Below are positions 30,579 to 42,382 of a stretch of DNA of 64,000 nt, one piece after another (within the stretch, counting starts at the first letter, position 1; every line of letters begins with the position of its first letter). The position numbers were made by a program, and so were the translations under genes. The DNA lies in assembly GCA_902517885.1 (NCBI GenBank), contig CABYDZ010000001.1:62001-126000 (forward strand), written 5' to 3'. This DNA comes from an uncultured Pelagibacteraceae bacterium. Lineage in GTDB: Bacteria > Pseudomonadota > Alphaproteobacteria > Pelagibacterales > AG-422-B15. The notes beneath the pieces are model-generated. The model made no database searches, was not told where the DNA came from, and saw only the letters and a program-made list of their open reading frames with translations.

Positions 30579-31918
30579 ATGATAATTCTTCAATAAAAAT
30601 TGCACGACTAATTACACTTGAAAAAAAGTTTCGTAACGCTGAAAGTGAAACAGAACTTGGTTTTATTTGTGCAAACGAATTACGGAGTATAGTTGACTAT
30701 AATTTCTTATTTCTTCTCAACAGATCAAGCATAAACCGGCTTAAAGTGAATACTATTTCTGATTTATCAGTCATTGATAGAACTGCTCCAACCGTTACCT
30801 TTATTGAGGGATTGCTCAATAAGAAAGGAATGATCAATAGTGATGAAGTATCTGCAATTAGTCTTCAAAGCCTTGATTTAGATAAAGTAAACCTAAGCAT
30901 CCCTGAAAATTTTCCAAATCATTTAGTTTTTGTTCCTTTGTCTTCACGAATAGAAAAAAATATTGGTTACTTAGTTCTTGTAAGAACAGAACCAGTTACA
31001 AGTTCAGAAAAAGATTTATTATTGCACATCTCTGAAAGCTTTAGCCACGCGCTGACTGCTTTTGGTTCAAAAAAAACTGTTTTAAGCAGTATCAGTCGTA
31101 TATTTATAGGGTGGGTAAAGTGGCTTGTGATTGCATCCATAACTGTGGTGATGTTCTTTCCTATCAGCATGTCAGCTTTGGCGCCTGTTGAGGTGGTTGC
31201 AAAAGATCCAACTATTGTTACATCTCCTGTGAACGGCGTTGTTGAAAAAGTTTTAATTAAGACCAACGAAAATGTAAAACCAGGTACAGAACTAGTTAAA
31301 CTAGATGATTTAAACTTTAAAAATCAGTATGAAATTGCACTTCAAAAACTTGAAGTAGCTGAAGCCGAGCTATTAAGAGTAAAGCAGTCATCATTTTCAA
31401 ATGAAGATGATAAAGCACGCCTGGTTGAGCTTTCAACCGAAGTAGGGTTAAGAAAAAAAGAAGCCACCTACGCAGAAGAGCAATTGAAGTATTCAATCAT
31501 CTCTGCAGAGCGAGAAGGTATAGCAGTAGTTGAAGACTTTACTGATTGGCAAGGGAGACCTGTTACCATTGGCGAAAAAATATTAACTATAGCTGATCCT
31601 CAAAGCATCGAATTTCAAATCTTTTTGCCTACAAAAGATTCTCTTTTGATTAAAAAAGAAGCCAGAGTAAAAGTGTTTTTAGATAGTGACCCTCTTAATT
31701 CTCTTGAAGGAGAAGTCTTGCGTACTTCATATAAGCCTGCTCTTACGGCTGAGAATATTTTAGCATATCAAATTTTTGCAAAATTAGATGAAAATCAAGG
31801 TGAGATTCCAAGAATAGGTTTGCGTGGAACTGCTAAAATTTATGGCGAAAAGACGAGTATTTTTTATTACATATTCCGCGTACCTATAAATCTTACGAGA
31901 CAATTTTTAGGATTTTAG
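30575..31918 (+). CDS. HlyD-family membrane protein with N-terminal GAF-like region
   Basis: Cytosolic N-terminal about 190 aa, single TM (WLVIASITVVMFFPI), then SPVNGVVEKVLIKTNENVKPGTEL lipoyl-like domain; 4-bp overlap with the upstream gene. Confidence 0.8.
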   Translation: MNDNSSIKIARLITLEKKFRNAESETELGFICANELRSIVDYNFLFLLNRSSINRLKVNTISDLSVIDRTAPTVTFIEGLLNKKGMINSDEVSAISLQSLDLDKVNLSIPENFPNHLVFVPLSSRIEKNIGYLVLVRTEPVTSSEKDLLLHISESFSHALTAFGSKKTVLSSISRIFIGWVKWLVIASITVVMFFPISMSALAPVEVVAKDPTIVTSPVNGVVEKVLIKTNENVKPGTELVKLDDLNFKNQYEIALQKLEVAEAELLRVKQSSFSNEDDKARLVELSTEVGLRKKEATYAEEQLKYSIISAEREGIAVVEDFTDWQGRPVTIGEKILTIADPQSIEFQIFLPTKDSLLIKKEARVKVFLDSDPLNSLEGEVLRTSYKPALTAENILAYQIFAKLDENQGEIPRIGLRGTAKIYGEKTSIFYYIFRVPINLTRQFLGF

Positions 31919-34024
31919 ATGACTGTTCCATACTTAAGACAAGATTTGAAATTGAGTGAGGGTCCCAAAAAAGAGGACGGCTCTTCATCGTGGCTACTTT
32001 ATGATTCTTTGAGAAACAAATATTTTTCAATCAATAAAAATGCTTTTGATCTTTTAAAAAACTGGTCAAGTGGATCTCAATTAGATGATTTCATAAAAAA
32101 AATTAATGAAATTAACTTATTGGTAAGTGAAGAAGAAATAAATGAGTTTATCAATTTTCTTGATCAAAATAATTTGACAATCAAAAAGACCAGTGAAGAA
32201 GTAAAGTCTTTGGTGGTTCAAAAAAACAAAACGAATAAACATTGGTTACTTAAACTCATTCACAATTATCTATTTTTCAAAATACCTTTATTAAGACCAG
32301 GCACTTGGCTCCAAAGAACTTTACCTATTGCCATGTTCTTAAGCTCATTAACAGTCAGACGAATTATTTATGGTTTAGGAATAATTGGAATATTTCTGAC
32401 AATAACTAATTATGAGAAATTTCTCTCAACCTTTTCATATTTTTATAATATTAATGGCTTGATCTTGTTTGGAATTACGATCATTTTTGTGAAAGCTTTA
32501 CATGAGTTAGGTCATGCTTATGTAGCTACATATTATAAGTGTAAAGTTTCATCTATTGGCCTAGCTATGCTGGTGTTTTTTCCATTTTTATATACAGATA
32601 CATCCGATGCCTGGAAACTCACTGACCACAGAAAGCGATTACTAATAAATTTTGCAGGCATGTTAACTGAACTGCACCTAGCCTTGATTGCTACATTTGC
32701 ATGGGCTGTATTTCCTGAGGGCATTATGAAAAGTGCAGCATTTTTCATTGCTACATCAAGTTGGATTTCATCTTTATTGATCAACATAAGTCCTTTTATG
32801 AGGTTTGATGGCTATTATGTGCTCTCTGATTTTCTAAAAGCTGAAAACTTGCAACCGCGTTCATTTGCTTTAGGTCGATGGCAGATAAGAGAGTGGCTCT
32901 TTGGTTTTAAATTTCAGCCACCAGAACAGTTGATCGCTAACAGAAGGTGGACTTTTATAATTTATGCATGGGCTACGTGGATTTATCGTTTCTTTATTTT
33001 TATTGGTATTGCATTATTGGTTTATTATTTAACATTTAAAATATTAGGAATTATTTTATTTGTAATAGAAATTGTGTGGTTCATTTTATTGCCGATCGCT
33101 AGAGAAGTTATTCAATGGTGGAAGCTTAGAAAGTCGATGAAATTCAATAGATCTTCTATGAGGTCAATCGTCTTGTTCACAGTATTTATGTTTGCCATGC
33201 TTGTTCCATGGCGCACATCCCTAAGTTTGCCAGCTGTTATTGAAGAAGGTGTTGTTCTTGATATTTTTGCATCAGAAGACTCCAAGATAAGAAAGGTCAA
33301 TGTTTCACATAATCAGTATGTAGCTGAGGGAGACTTGCTAGTTGTTATGACCAGTCCTTTGATCTCTAATAAAGTTGAAAAAGCAATAGATCGCGTAAAA
33401 ATGATACAGCAAAAACTTGATCGTAGAGTGGGATCAAAGCTTGATCTTAGCAATCTATTAATACTTGAGAATGAGTTACAAAAAGAGATTGAAATTTTGA
33501 ATTCATTGAAAGAAGAAAATAAAGCTTTATCAATTTATGCACAATCAGATGGCATAATAAAAGATCTGATAAGTCTAAACGCTAATCAATGGGTAAATAA
33601 AAAAGATAAGCTATTTTCAATTGTTCAGTCAGAAGAAGTGCAAGTAATAGCTTTTGTTAGCGAGACAGATCTTGATAAAATAAAAAAAGTTTCAAGTGGT
33701 TACTTTCATGCAAAAAATAATGAATTTGCGAAAGTCAAAGTCGAATTAGTATCATCAAATGAAACTTCAACCGAAGAGTTGCCGTATTTAGCTTTGACTT
33801 CAACTTATGGAGGCACAATCGCATCAAGAGAAATACTTGGAAAGAAAAAAGTTCAGAGACCTGAAAATGCTCTTTATCAACTAAATTTCACTTCTTCAGA
33901 GAGTCCAAAAGATTTACAGTGGCAGACAGCTGGATCTGTTAAAATAGATTCAGAAAATTATAATATTTTTCAAAATATATTTAATGCTACTACCTCAATA
34001 CTCATTCAGGAAAGTGGATTTTAG
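31919..34024 (+). CDS. PqqD-like / M50 site-2-protease-like / HlyD-like membrane protein
   Basis: [11 protein letters not shown] (HExxH) and [16 protein letters not shown] (S2P NPxxDG-type motif), C-terminal lipoyl-like halves. Confidence 0.88.
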   Translation: MTVPYLRQDLKLSEGPKKEDGSSSWLLYDSLRNKYFSINKNAFDLLKNWSSGSQLDDFIKKINEINLLVSEEEINEFINFLDQNNLTIKKTSEEVKSLVVQKNKTNKHWLLKLIHNYLFFKIPLLRPGTWLQRTLPIAMFLSSLTVRRIIYGLGIIGIFLTITNYEKFLSTFSYFYNINGLILFGITIIFVKALHELGHAYVATYYKCKVSSIGLAMLVFFPFLYTDTSDAWKLTDHRKRLLINFAGMLTELHLALIATFAWAVFPEGIMKSAAFFIATSSWISSLLINISPFMRFDGYYVLSDFLKAENLQPRSFALGRWQIREWLFGFKFQPPEQLIANRRWTFIIYAWATWIYRFFIFIGIALLVYYLTFKILGIILFVIEIVWFILLPIAREVIQWWKLRKSMKFNRSSMRSIVLFTVFMFAMLVPWRTSLSLPAVIEEGVVLDIFASEDSKIRKVNVSHNQYVAEGDLLVVMTSPLISNKVEKAIDRVKMIQQKLDRRVGSKLDLSNLLILENELQKEIEILNSLKEENKALSIYAQSDGIIKDLISLNANQWVNKKDKLFSIVQSEEVQVIAFVSETDLDKIKKVSSGYFHAKNNEFAKVKVELVSSNETSTEELPYLALTSTYGGTIASREILGKKKVQRPENALYQLNFTSSESPKDLQWQTAGSVKIDSENYNIFQNIFNATTSILIQESGF

Positions 34025-34641
34025 TTTATTTCAAGACCGCCCTCAGTTTTGAGAAACTCAGCAACATTTTCTATACCCTTATTATTCTTCATTTCACCGA
34101 AAATATAAGGCATGCCTGATCGGGCAGTTTCAACATCTAATTTCATTTGATCCAAATCAACATTTACGTGATTTGCTAAATCGGTTTTATTGATAATTAG
34201 TAAATCAGATTTTTTTATTGCTGGCCCACCTTTACGAGGAATATCACCCCCCATTCCAACATCAATCACATAGATTGATAAATCTACTAACTCTGGACTA
34301 AACGTTGCAGCTAAATTATCTCCACCCGACTCAATTAATAGCAATTGTAAATCAGGAAATTTTTGTTTCATTTCCTCTACAGCCAATAGGTTAATCGAGG
34401 CATCCTCTCGAATTGCGGTATGAGGGCATCCACCTGTTTCAACCCCTTTAATTCTCTCTATTGGCAAAACTTGAGCTCTCATTAAATACTCGGCGTCTTC
34501 GATGGTGTAAATATCATTTGATATAACTGCCATTGAAATATTTTTAGATAAATTTTTGCACAAAGCCTCAGTAAGACTTGTTTTACCAGCACCTACTGGA
34601 CCGCCGATACCAATTTTTAAAGGACCTCGAAAATTATTCAT
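34021..34641 (-). CDS. ureG: Urease accessory protein UreG
   Basis: [28 protein letters not shown]. Confidence 0.97.
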   Translation of the reverse strand: MNNFRGPLKIGIGGPVGAGKTSLTEALCKNLSKNISMAVISNDIYTIEDAEYLMRAQVLPIERIKGVETGGCPHTAIREDASINLLAVEEMKQKFPDLQLLLIESGGDNLAATFSPELVDLSIYVIDVGMGGDIPRKGGPAIKKSDLLIINKTDLANHVNVDLDQMKLDVETARSGMPYIFGEMKNNKGIENVAEFLKTEGGLEIN

Positions 34642-35297
34642 GTGACGTAAATTCTGGATGTAAGATTTTCATGTTTCATACTGTAAATATCTGCACAAAA
34701 CATGGAACTGCGTAAATCATCTAAGCTATAGTCTTTCATCGTATTATGGAAACTTTTCATCATTCCAAGAAATGACACCATACAATCTTGGCCATCTTTC
34801 TGGCTTAAAGGTATATGTTTAACGCACATATTAATTAAGTTTGCGATGAATGATTGAATATAAAAGTCAACCAAATCATCAAAGGCAATATGAAATTTAA
34901 TTCCTGCTTGAGCAATACAGACTGGAAAAGCAGTCTCATTATTTATTGTATAGCCCCAACTCTCAGACATGATTTTTCTGAAGGCGTCACCCATTTTGAG
35001 CGTTTCAAGCTGACGTTCCTTGGATGAGCAACTTGCAAGCACTAATTCATTTACATAAATTCCATCATAGGTAGCCTTGATAAAGATATACTCATTTCTG
35101 CATGTTCCCTCAAAGAGAATACTTTTAATAAATTCCAATACGTCATTTTTATTTTTGATAAGCTTATCATCAATTAAAGCCTCGAGACCATGTGAATATG
35201 CGTATGAACCAATAGGAAATGAAGACGAAAACCAAAGATGTAAAATTTGATGAGATTTTAAATCTGATAAGTTTTTACTTTTAATGCTTGTGACCAT
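34638..35297 (-). CDS. ureF: Urease accessory protein UreF
   Basis: [25 protein letters not shown] extends to 35345 but M17 (35297) is the likelier start. Confidence 0.93.
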   Translation of the reverse strand: MVTSIKSKNLSDLKSHQILHLWFSSSFPIGSYAYSHGLEALIDDKLIKNKNDVLEFIKSILFEGTCRNEYIFIKATYDGIYVNELVLASCSSKERQLETLKMGDAFRKIMSESWGYTINNETAFPVCIAQAGIKFHIAFDDLVDFYIQSFIANLINMCVKHIPLSQKDGQDCMVSFLGMMKSFHNTMKDYSLDDLRSSMFCADIYSMKHENLTSRIYVT

Positions 35298-35724
35298 GCG
35301 TTCTTCCCATACCGTAAGCCCCTCCTTCAGGATTAAATTGTTCAATCACAGATTTTGTCTGCCCCCCAAGTCTTCTCACCATATCCTCAATTATATGGTC
35401 ACTTTGTATTAGAATTCTTGTAGCTTCAATCTGACAGGGGATATGTCTATTCCCAATATGCCATATTAATTTATTTAAATCTTCTGACTTGATCTCAATT
35501 AAGTTTTCTTTTTTTGATTTTATAGTAATTAATTTTCCACTCTCAAGTTTGAACGCTTGATTACTCAGGACTGATCTCATCTCTTCAAGATCAACAAGAA
35601 ATTCATGACCTTTGTCAGAAACTAACTTTTTGCGTCGCATGAATCTCTCCTCATAAGATAGCGAAATTGTATCAACCTCTTCAGAGGAATCACAGTTACT
35701 TAATATTAAATTACAAATTTCCAT
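35281..35724 (-). CDS. ureE: Urease accessory protein UreE
   Basis: [26 protein letters not shown] His tail. Confidence 0.95.
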   Translation of the reverse strand: MEICNLILSNCDSSEEVDTISLSYEERFMRRKKLVSDKGHEFLVDLEEMRSVLSNQAFKLESGKLITIKSKKENLIEIKSEDLNKLIWHIGNRHIPCQIEATRILIQSDHIIEDMVRRLGGQTKSVIEQFNPEGGAYGMGRTHGHKH

Positions 35725-35726
35725 AA

Positions 35727-37433
35727 TCAGTACATAAAATATCTTTGTGCCATTGGCAGTTCTTTAGCTGGTTCACATGTTATAATTTCTCCATTTGCCC
35801 TAACCTCATATGTTTCAGGATTTACATCTATAGTTGGACAAACATCATTTAAAACCATATCTTTTTTTGAAATTGACCTTGTATTGCTTACCGGCAGCAT
35901 GCTTTTTTGTATATTGAGATGATTAAGGCTGCCTGCCTCCAGAGAACTCTTGCTGACAAAAGTTATCGATGAGCTTTCAAGCGATCTTCCATAACTTCCA
36001 AACATTGGGCGGGTATATACAGGTTGGGGAGTTGGAATCGATGCATTTGGATCGCCCATTTGTGCGCAGGCAATACTCCCACCCATTATTACAATCTCAG
36101 GCTTAACACCAAAGAAAGCTGGGTCCCAGATAACGATATCTGCTCTTTTATTTTTTTCGAGACTGCCAACATAGGAAGAAATTCCATGAGCAATTGACGG
36201 ATTTATTGTATATTTTGCAAGGTATCGTTTGACTCTTAAATTATCATTATCGCCTTGCTCTTCAGACAGTCTTCCTCGTTGGACTTTCATTTTATGTGCT
36301 GTTTGCCATGTTCTAATAATAACCTCACCAACACGTCCCATAGCTTGACTGTCAGATGCGATGATTGAGAAAGCACCCATATCGTGTAATATGTCTTCAG
36401 CAGCCATCGTTTCTCTCCGTATTCTACTTTCAGCAAATGCTACGTCTTCAGGTATTGATTTATCAAGGTGATGGCAAACCATCAGCATATCTAAATGCTC
36501 TTCAACAGTGTTAACAGTAAATGGTCGTGTCGGATTAGTTGAAGATGGCAAAACATACGGTTCACCGCAAATTTTTATTATATCAGGCGCGTGTCCACCA
36601 CCTGCACCCTCAGTATGAAATGTATGAATGGTTCTTTTATTAATTGCATTTATTGTATTTTCTACAAAGCCACTTTCATTGAGCGTATCAGTATGTATCA
36701 TGACCTGAACGTCGAATTTATCAGCAACATTTAAACAATTATCAATTGCACCAGGAGTAGAGCCCCAGTCCTCATGAAGTTTAAGAGCAGCTGCTCCACC
36801 AAGAACTTGTTCCTCTAAACCTGAAGGCAACGAAGAATTTCCTTTGCCTGCATAAGCTAAATTCATCGAGAAAGCATCAGATGATTGAAGCATTCTGCCG
36901 ATGTGCCATGGTCCCGGCGTGCAAGTAGTTGCTAATGTTCCATGTGCAGGTCCAGTACCTCCACCCAGCATCGTAGTAATGCCAGAATGTAAGGCGTCAT
37001 CAATTTGCTGAGGACATATGAAATGTATATGACTGTCAAAGCCGCCCGCCGTTACAATTTTACCTTCACCTGCAATAACCTCAGTACCTGGACCAATTAT
37101 AATATCCACACCGGGTTGTGTATCAGGGTTACCAGCTTTTCCAATATGGTCAATATTTCCGTTCTTTAGTCCAATATCTGCTTTATATATCCCGGTGACA
37201 TCTAGAATCAGAGCATTTGTAATAACTGTGTCTACGGCTCCATCACTTCTTGAAACCTGAGACTGTCCCATGCCATCGCGAATAACTTTGCCGCCACCAA
37301 ACTTAACTTCCTCACCATAGATTGTGAGGTCTTTTTCAACCTCTATGAAAAGTTCAGTATCTGCTAACCTTACTTTATCCCCTGTTGTGGGGCCATACAT
37401 AGCTGCATAAGATTGTCTTGGAATTTTTTTCAT
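35727..37433 (-). CDS. ureC: Urease alpha subunit
   Basis: [70 protein letters not shown]. Confidence 0.99.
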   Translation of the reverse strand: MKKIPRQSYAAMYGPTTGDKVRLADTELFIEVEKDLTIYGEEVKFGGGKVIRDGMGQSQVSRSDGAVDTVITNALILDVTGIYKADIGLKNGNIDHIGKAGNPDTQPGVDIIIGPGTEVIAGEGKIVTAGGFDSHIHFICPQQIDDALHSGITTMLGGGTGPAHGTLATTCTPGPWHIGRMLQSSDAFSMNLAYAGKGNSSLPSGLEEQVLGGAAALKLHEDWGSTPGAIDNCLNVADKFDVQVMIHTDTLNESGFVENTINAINKRTIHTFHTEGAGGGHAPDIIKICGEPYVLPSSTNPTRPFTVNTVEEHLDMLMVCHHLDKSIPEDVAFAESRIRRETMAAEDILHDMGAFSIIASDSQAMGRVGEVIIRTWQTAHKMKVQRGRLSEEQGDNDNLRVKRYLAKYTINPSIAHGISSYVGSLEKNKRADIVIWDPAFFGVKPEIVIMGGSIACAQMGDPNASIPTPQPVYTRPMFGSYGRSLESSSITFVSKSSLEAGSLNHLNIQKSMLPVSNTRSISKKDMVLNDVCPTIDVNPETYEVRANGEIITCEPAKELPMAQRYFMY

Positions 37434-37738
37434 TTAATTTTTCCCATGACTTTTTTATTAAACCCAAATATTTTTTTTAGTCCCTGTATTTCTATAAGCT
37501 CAACATCTCTTGTTTGCCCAGGTTCAAACCTTACTGCGGTTCCAGATGAAATGTTTAGTCTCATGCCTAAAGATTTCTTTCTATCAAATTCAAGACTTTC
37601 ATTTACTTCAGCAAAATGATAGTGGCTACCGACTTGAATTGGACGATCACCAGTGTTGGAGACTTTCATTGTCAAACTCACTAAATCTTTATTTAAAATT
37701 ATTTCACTGTCACTTGTAATTATTTCTCCTGGAATCAT
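37430..37738 (-). CDS. ureB: Urease beta subunit
   Basis: [27 protein letters not shown]. Confidence 0.97.
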   Translation of the reverse strand: MIPGEIITSDSEIILNKDLVSLTMKVSNTGDRPIQVGSHYHFAEVNESLEFDRKKSLGMRLNISSGTAVRFEPGQTRDVELIEIQGLKKIFGFNKKVMGKIK

Positions 37739-37745
37739 ATAATTC

Positions 37746-38060
37746 TTACCTTATGGGTTTATGTACCGTGACTAACTTTGTTCCATCTGGAAAAGTTGCT
37801 TCTGTCTGCACTTCGGCAATCATTTCAGCAACTCCTTCCATACAGTCATCTTTTTTTAATACATGTGCTGCACTTTCCATTAATTCAGCTACAGATTTGC
37901 CGTCCCTTGCACCTTCAACAACATAATCAGAAATAATTGATACGGCTTCAGGGTAATTTAATTTAACGCCACGGTCTAACCTCTTTCGAGCGACTATTGC
38001 AGCCATGCTGACCATCATTTTATCAATCTCTCTTGGAGAAAGCTTCACGCAGCACCCCAC
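37746..38060 (-). CDS. ureA: Urease gamma subunit
   Basis: [33 protein letters not shown]. Confidence 0.97.
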   Translation of the reverse strand: MGCCVKLSPREIDKMMVSMAAIVARKRLDRGVKLNYPEAVSIISDYVVEGARDGKSVAELMESAAHVLKKDDCMEGVAEMIAEVQTEATFPDGTKLVTVHKPIR

Positions 38061-38869
38061 ATGTAAGGAATTTTACCATTCATCATGATTGATACGATAT
38101 TTTTTGTAAATTTTTTTAAATAATAGTTATTAGATGAAATACTTCTTATTATTATCTTACCATCCCACTCTGAAATACCAGTAGTTATACTTTTTTCATC
38201 ATGTATATTATCTTTTAATACAGTATAAAATTTATTCATCTCTGAACCGAGTATTATTATTGTATTAATTGCAATATTATCGTTAAGCATAAATTTACTT
38301 TTCCGCATTCTTTTTATATTATCTTCAAAGCCATTGATTTCAAGGTGAGCAATTTTATTATCATTAAATATTTTCCATCGATCAGAGTAGTAACCTTTTT
38401 CAATCGTTTCATGCATTGCTGATCTTCCATAAACAACTGTTTCACAGAAAAATAAATTTGAATTATTCAAAAGATTGATATCAATTTGACGTCTTAGGTT
38501 GCAGTTATCAAAGAGGATTGTTTCATTTGGTATCCAAAAAAGAGTACTGTTATCAATGTTAATTGTATATTTAAGTTCAGCCGCATCTCCATATCCACTG
38601 TATACCTTCTCTGCAGCCTGACTTGTAGTGAGCATATGTGTATTGTGTAAATCTATATTGATATTAAACTTATCTCCACTTGTTACACCCCCAGATGTAT
38701 TAACTAAAACTATTTGAGACAAATTAGAGTAGGATTGAGGTAGTAAAGCTTTAAGGCATCCTTGCTGATATAATCTTTCAACATCATTATTTATAAACTC
38801 TGCATCAATTGTGCCTACAGATTTTTGAAGATTTACTATCATGAAATTATCATAGTGTTTTAATTTCAA
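38045..38869 (-). CDS. ureD: Urease accessory protein UreD
   Basis: [26 protein letters not shown]; start could be M10 (38842). Confidence 0.93.
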   Translation of the reverse strand: MKLKHYDNFMIVNLQKSVGTIDAEFINNDVERLYQQGCLKALLPQSYSNLSQIVLVNTSGGVTSGDKFNINIDLHNTHMLTTSQAAEKVYSGYGDAAELKYTINIDNSTLFWIPNETILFDNCNLRRQIDINLLNNSNLFFCETVVYGRSAMHETIEKGYYSDRWKIFNDNKIAHLEINGFEDNIKRMRKSKFMLNDNIAINTIIILGSEMNKFYTVLKDNIHDEKSITTGISEWDGKIIIRSISSNNYYLKKFTKNIVSIMMNGKIPYMWGAA

Positions 38870-38871
38870 GT

Positions 38872-38887
38872 TGACAAATAATTGTCA
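38872..38887. promoter_or_regulatory. Palindrome TGACAA-ATAA-TTGTCA in the ureD/urtA divergent intergenic region
   Basis: Perfect 6-bp inverted repeat with 4-bp spacer. Confidence 0.45.
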
Positions 38888-39028
38888 TTTATTTTTATCA
38901 CTAAAATTACAGATACTAATTAGTAATATAAAAATTACGTTTAAATATTTTTTTTGAAGATGTCATGTTGGCAAGTGTAAAGATTCGTATCACTAATTTT
39001 TTTAAGAAATTATGTAGCAGTTAAAAAA

Positions 39029-40309
39029 ATGAAAGGACGAATAATGATCAAGAAAATTATAGTTGTTATGTCATTTTTCTTTTTTAGTATCACTGCGTAT
39101 GCAGATACTATCAAAGTTGGCATATTACACTCGCTGTCGGGTACGATGGCAATCTCAGAGACAACGTTAAAAGATACAATGTTAATGTTGATCGATGAAC
39201 AAAATGAAAAGGGCGGTATTCTGGGAAAAAAACTGGAAGCAGTAGTCGTTGATCCTGCTTCAGATTGGCCACTTTTTGCTGAAAAAGCTCGAGAACTAAT
39301 AACTGTCAATGATGTTGATGTAATGTTTGGCTGCTGGACTTCTGTGTCTAGAAAGTCTGTATTACCCGTAATTGAAGAACTTAACGGATTACTTTTTTAT
39401 CCAGTTCAATATGAGGGTGAAGAAAGCTCAAAAAATGTATTTTATACCGGAGCCGCTCCAAACCAACAAGCTATACCAGCTACTGATTACTATCTAGAAG
39501 AACTAGGCATTGAAAAGTTCGCATTACTTGGAACTGACTATGTTTATCCTAGAACAACAAACAAAATTCTAAATCAATATTTAATTGATAAAGGAATTCC
39601 TGAATCTGATATTTTTGTAAATTACACACCTTTTGGTCACTCGGATTGGTCGAAAATTGTTGCTGATGTTGTAGCACTTGGGGCTGATGGAAAGAAGGTA
39701 GGTGTTATTTCAACTATTAACGGTGATGCAAACATTGGATTTTATAAAGAACTTGCAGCTGCAGGCGTGAACGCTGAAGACATACCAGTTGTCGCGTTCT
39801 CAGTTGGTGAAGAGGAATTATCCGGACTTGATACAAAAAATTTGGTTGGCCATCTAGCTGCGTGGAATTATTTTCAATCAGCTGAATCCGATTTAAATAC
39901 AGCATTTATCAAAAACTGGAAAAGCACTATGGGATCAGAAAGAGTTACTAATGACCCGATGGAAGCGCACGTGATTGGATTTAACATGTATGTAAAAGCA
40001 GTGGAAAAAGCTGGAACTACTGATGTAGATGCAGTTAGAGAAGCTATGTATGGAATTACAGTTCCAAATCTCACGGGTGGAACTGCAGAAATGCTCCCAA
40101 ATCATCATCTCTCTAAACCTGTTTTAATAGGTGAGATCCTTGAGGATGGTCAGTTTGATATAATTAGCCAAACGACCGAGGTTCCAGGAGATGCATGGAC
40201 AGATCACTTAGTAGAGTCAGCTGTTTTAAAATCAGATTGGCAAAGCTTAGGTTGTGGGATGTATAATACTTCGACCAGCAGCTGTGTTCAGTTAAAGTCT
40301 AACTACTAA
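39029..40309 (+). CDS. urtA: Urea ABC transporter substrate-binding protein
   Basis: IKVGILHSLSGTMAISETTLKD..., divergent from urease operon, followed by urtBCDE. Confidence 0.96.
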   Translation: MKGRIMIKKIIVVMSFFFFSITAYADTIKVGILHSLSGTMAISETTLKDTMLMLIDEQNEKGGILGKKLEAVVVDPASDWPLFAEKARELITVNDVDVMFGCWTSVSRKSVLPVIEELNGLLFYPVQYEGEESSKNVFYTGAAPNQQAIPATDYYLEELGIEKFALLGTDYVYPRTTNKILNQYLIDKGIPESDIFVNYTPFGHSDWSKIVADVVALGADGKKVGVISTINGDANIGFYKELAAAGVNAEDIPVVAFSVGEEELSGLDTKNLVGHLAAWNYFQSAESDLNTAFIKNWKSTMGSERVTNDPMEAHVIGFNMYVKAVEKAGTTDVDAVREAMYGITVPNLTGGTAEMLPNHHLSKPVLIGEILEDGQFDIISQTTEVPGDAWTDHLVESAVLKSDWQSLGCGMYNTSTSSCVQLKSNY

Positions 40310-40322
40310 TTTTAACCTAAAT

Positions 40323-40364
40323 AAAACGCTGTAAAGAATAGTTAATATTCTTTATGGCGTTTTT
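40323..40364 (+). terminator. Stem-loop with T-run between urtA and urtB
   Basis: AAAACGC-TG-TAAAGAATA-GTTAA-TATTCTTTA-TG-GCGTTTTT. Confidence 0.7.
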
Positions 40365-40369
40365 AAATT

Positions 40370-42382
40370 ATGAAAATTAAATTTTATATAATTTTTCTGT
40401 ATGTTTTTTTTGTAAATCTACCAGCAGTTGCTCACCATGATGAATTCAATATATTCTTAATAGAAAATTCAGAGAATATAATTAAGAGTTCAGCAAAAAC
40501 TGTTGATTCTATACTAAGAGACATACAAAGTTTTGATGATGAAATTGTTTCAAGATTTTTAGAATTGTGGAAATCGAAGAGTCTCTACTATATAAAAGAT
40601 ACGAAACAAGTAGTTATAGTTAATGAAAATGAAGAGTCACTTGACGCCTTAGAAATAGATGGTCTTACTAGGATCGGCAATTACAGCAAAAAAGAAATCA
40701 AAAAGATTAAACCCAACAGTGGAGTAAGAGCAAAAATAGACTCTATTTTAGTAAAATACCAAATATCTAATTCAGATATTAATGTACGACAAAAAAGCAT
40801 AGAAAGCTTAAAAAGAAATATCCGGCCTGAACATTTGGAAGTGTTACAAGATGCTTACATAAATGAGTCAGATGCAGAACTAAAAACTGTTATTGATCGA
40901 TTGCTAAAATTTGCAATTGTTAAGTACTCCGACTCGAATGATAAAAAATTAGAAATAATCGAGTCTTTTAAAGGCGATACTGCGATCGAAATAAGGGCTT
41001 CTCTAAATCAACTCCTCAATTCTTCAGAAGTGAAAGTCGGCATCTCTCTTCCTAATAATAAAAATATTGCTAGGGTAATTGTGCCTGGTTTTACAATCAA
41101 AAATAGTAATGGAACATCGGGTACAACTAATTTTTTTAATGAAGATGTTGAGATATCAATTAATGATGCATATGACAAATTATATGCAGATAATCTAGTT
41201 TATAAAAAAAGGATTACCCAAGAAGAATTAAAGAAAATATTAGAACAAAATATTAGCGGAGATACTATTGGAGGATATTCTATTAGTTCACTAGACAATG
41301 AACAATCTCGCATTGCTGCCTATAATAAATTAGTTGAAAATAATTTAGCACCTCCTTTTATTTCTGAAAATAAAATTAATGAAGAAGTAAACAAATTTAT
41401 ATTTTATTCGATTTACAATGAAACTTCTTCTGAAGTAACAAATGCCGCACTAAATACTCTAGCTAGTATAAATTTTAGAGTTCAGATCTATAAATATATT
41501 GACTTACTTATTGATGGTTTAAGTCTTGCATCAATCTATTTTCTTGGAGCAATTGGTTTAGCGATTACTTTTGGTGTAATGAGAGTAATCAATATGGCTC
41601 ATGGTGAATTTATCATGATGGGTGCCTATACGGGGTATGTTGTTCAACAATTTATAAGTAACCATACACTGTCACTTTTAGTTGCACTTCCCCTCGCATT
41701 TATAATTACATTTATAGCTGGAGTGATCATGGAAAGACTCGTTATACGTCATTTGTATCGTAAACCACTTGATACATTACTGGCCACTTTCGGGATCAGT
41801 ATTGCATTACAACAAATTGCAAAGAATATCTTCGGAACACAAGCAAGACCACTTACATCTCCATCGTGGCTTGATGGATCGCTCAGTCTGAGCGACGATC
41901 TATCGATCAGTTATATAAGAATTGCCATATTTATTTTGAGTCTAATATTTCTGGGTTTGTTGCTCTTTGTTATGAATCGTACCAGACTTGGATTGGAGAC
42001 TCGTGCAGTGACCCAAAATCCAGTGATGGCCTCCAACATGGGAATTAATCCTGAAAGAATAAATATGTTAACTTTTGGCTTTGGTTCAGGAATTGCAGGA
42101 ATTGCAGGAATTGCTATTGGACTTTTTTCTAAGGTTACATCTGAGCTTGGGTCTGAATATATAGTTCAGAGCTTTATGACAGTGGTTGTTGGAGGAGTGG
42201 GCAATATATGGGGCACATTAGCGGGAGCCTCACTAATCGGGTTCCTTCAAAAATTTATAGAATGGTTCAATCCATCTAATACTCTCGCAGCGCAAACTTA
42301 TATGATCATCTTTATTATTTTATTTATACAATTTAGACCAAAAGGGATAGTAGCCCTTAAAGGGAGAGCAGCTGATGACTAA
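40370..42382 (+). CDS. urtB: Urea ABC transporter permease UrtB (with N-terminal extension)
   Basis: C-terminal LivH-like permease (GVMRVINMAHGEFIMMGAYTGYV) after a long periplasmic-type N-terminal region. Confidence 0.95.
   Translation: MKIKFYIIFLYVFFVNLPAVAHHDEFNIFLIENSENIIKSSAKTVDSILRDIQSFDDEIVSRFLELWKSKSLYYIKDTKQVVIVNENEESLDALEIDGLTRIGNYSKKEIKKIKPNSGVRAKIDSILVKYQISNSDINVRQKSIESLKRNIRPEHLEVLQDAYINESDAELKTVIDRLLKFAIVKYSDSNDKKLEIIESFKGDTAIEIRASLNQLLNSSEVKVGISLPNNKNIARVIVPGFTIKNSNGTSGTTNFFNEDVEISINDAYDKLYADNLVYKKRITQEELKKILEQNISGDTIGGYSISSLDNEQSRIAAYNKLVENNLAPPFISENKINEEVNKFIFYSIYNETSSEVTNAALNTLASINFRVQIYKYIDLLIDGLSLASIYFLGAIGLAITFGVMRVINMAHGEFIMMGAYTGYVVQQFISNHTLSLLVALPLAFIITFIAGVIMERLVIRHLYRKPLDTLLATFGISIALQQIAKNIFGTQARPLTSPSWLDGSLSLSDDLSISYIRIAIFILSLIFLGLLLFVMNRTRLGLETRAVTQNPVMASNMGINPERINMLTFGFGSGIAGIAGIAIGLFSKVTSELGSEYIVQSFMTVVVGGVGNIWGTLAGASLIGFLQKFIEWFNPSNTLAAQTYMIIFIILFIQFRPKGIVALKGRAADD

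Noticed and set aside
34021-34024. Overlapping convergent stops of the M50 protein and ureG
   Set aside because: Simple genome compaction; also seen at 19822-19825
42089-42118. Short GGAATTGCA triplication in urtB
   Set aside because: In-frame GIAGIAGIA within a TM helix; typical permease sequence
40370-42382. UrtB N-terminal extension as a novel fusion
   Set aside because: Long N-terminal extensions are common in annotated UrtB proteins
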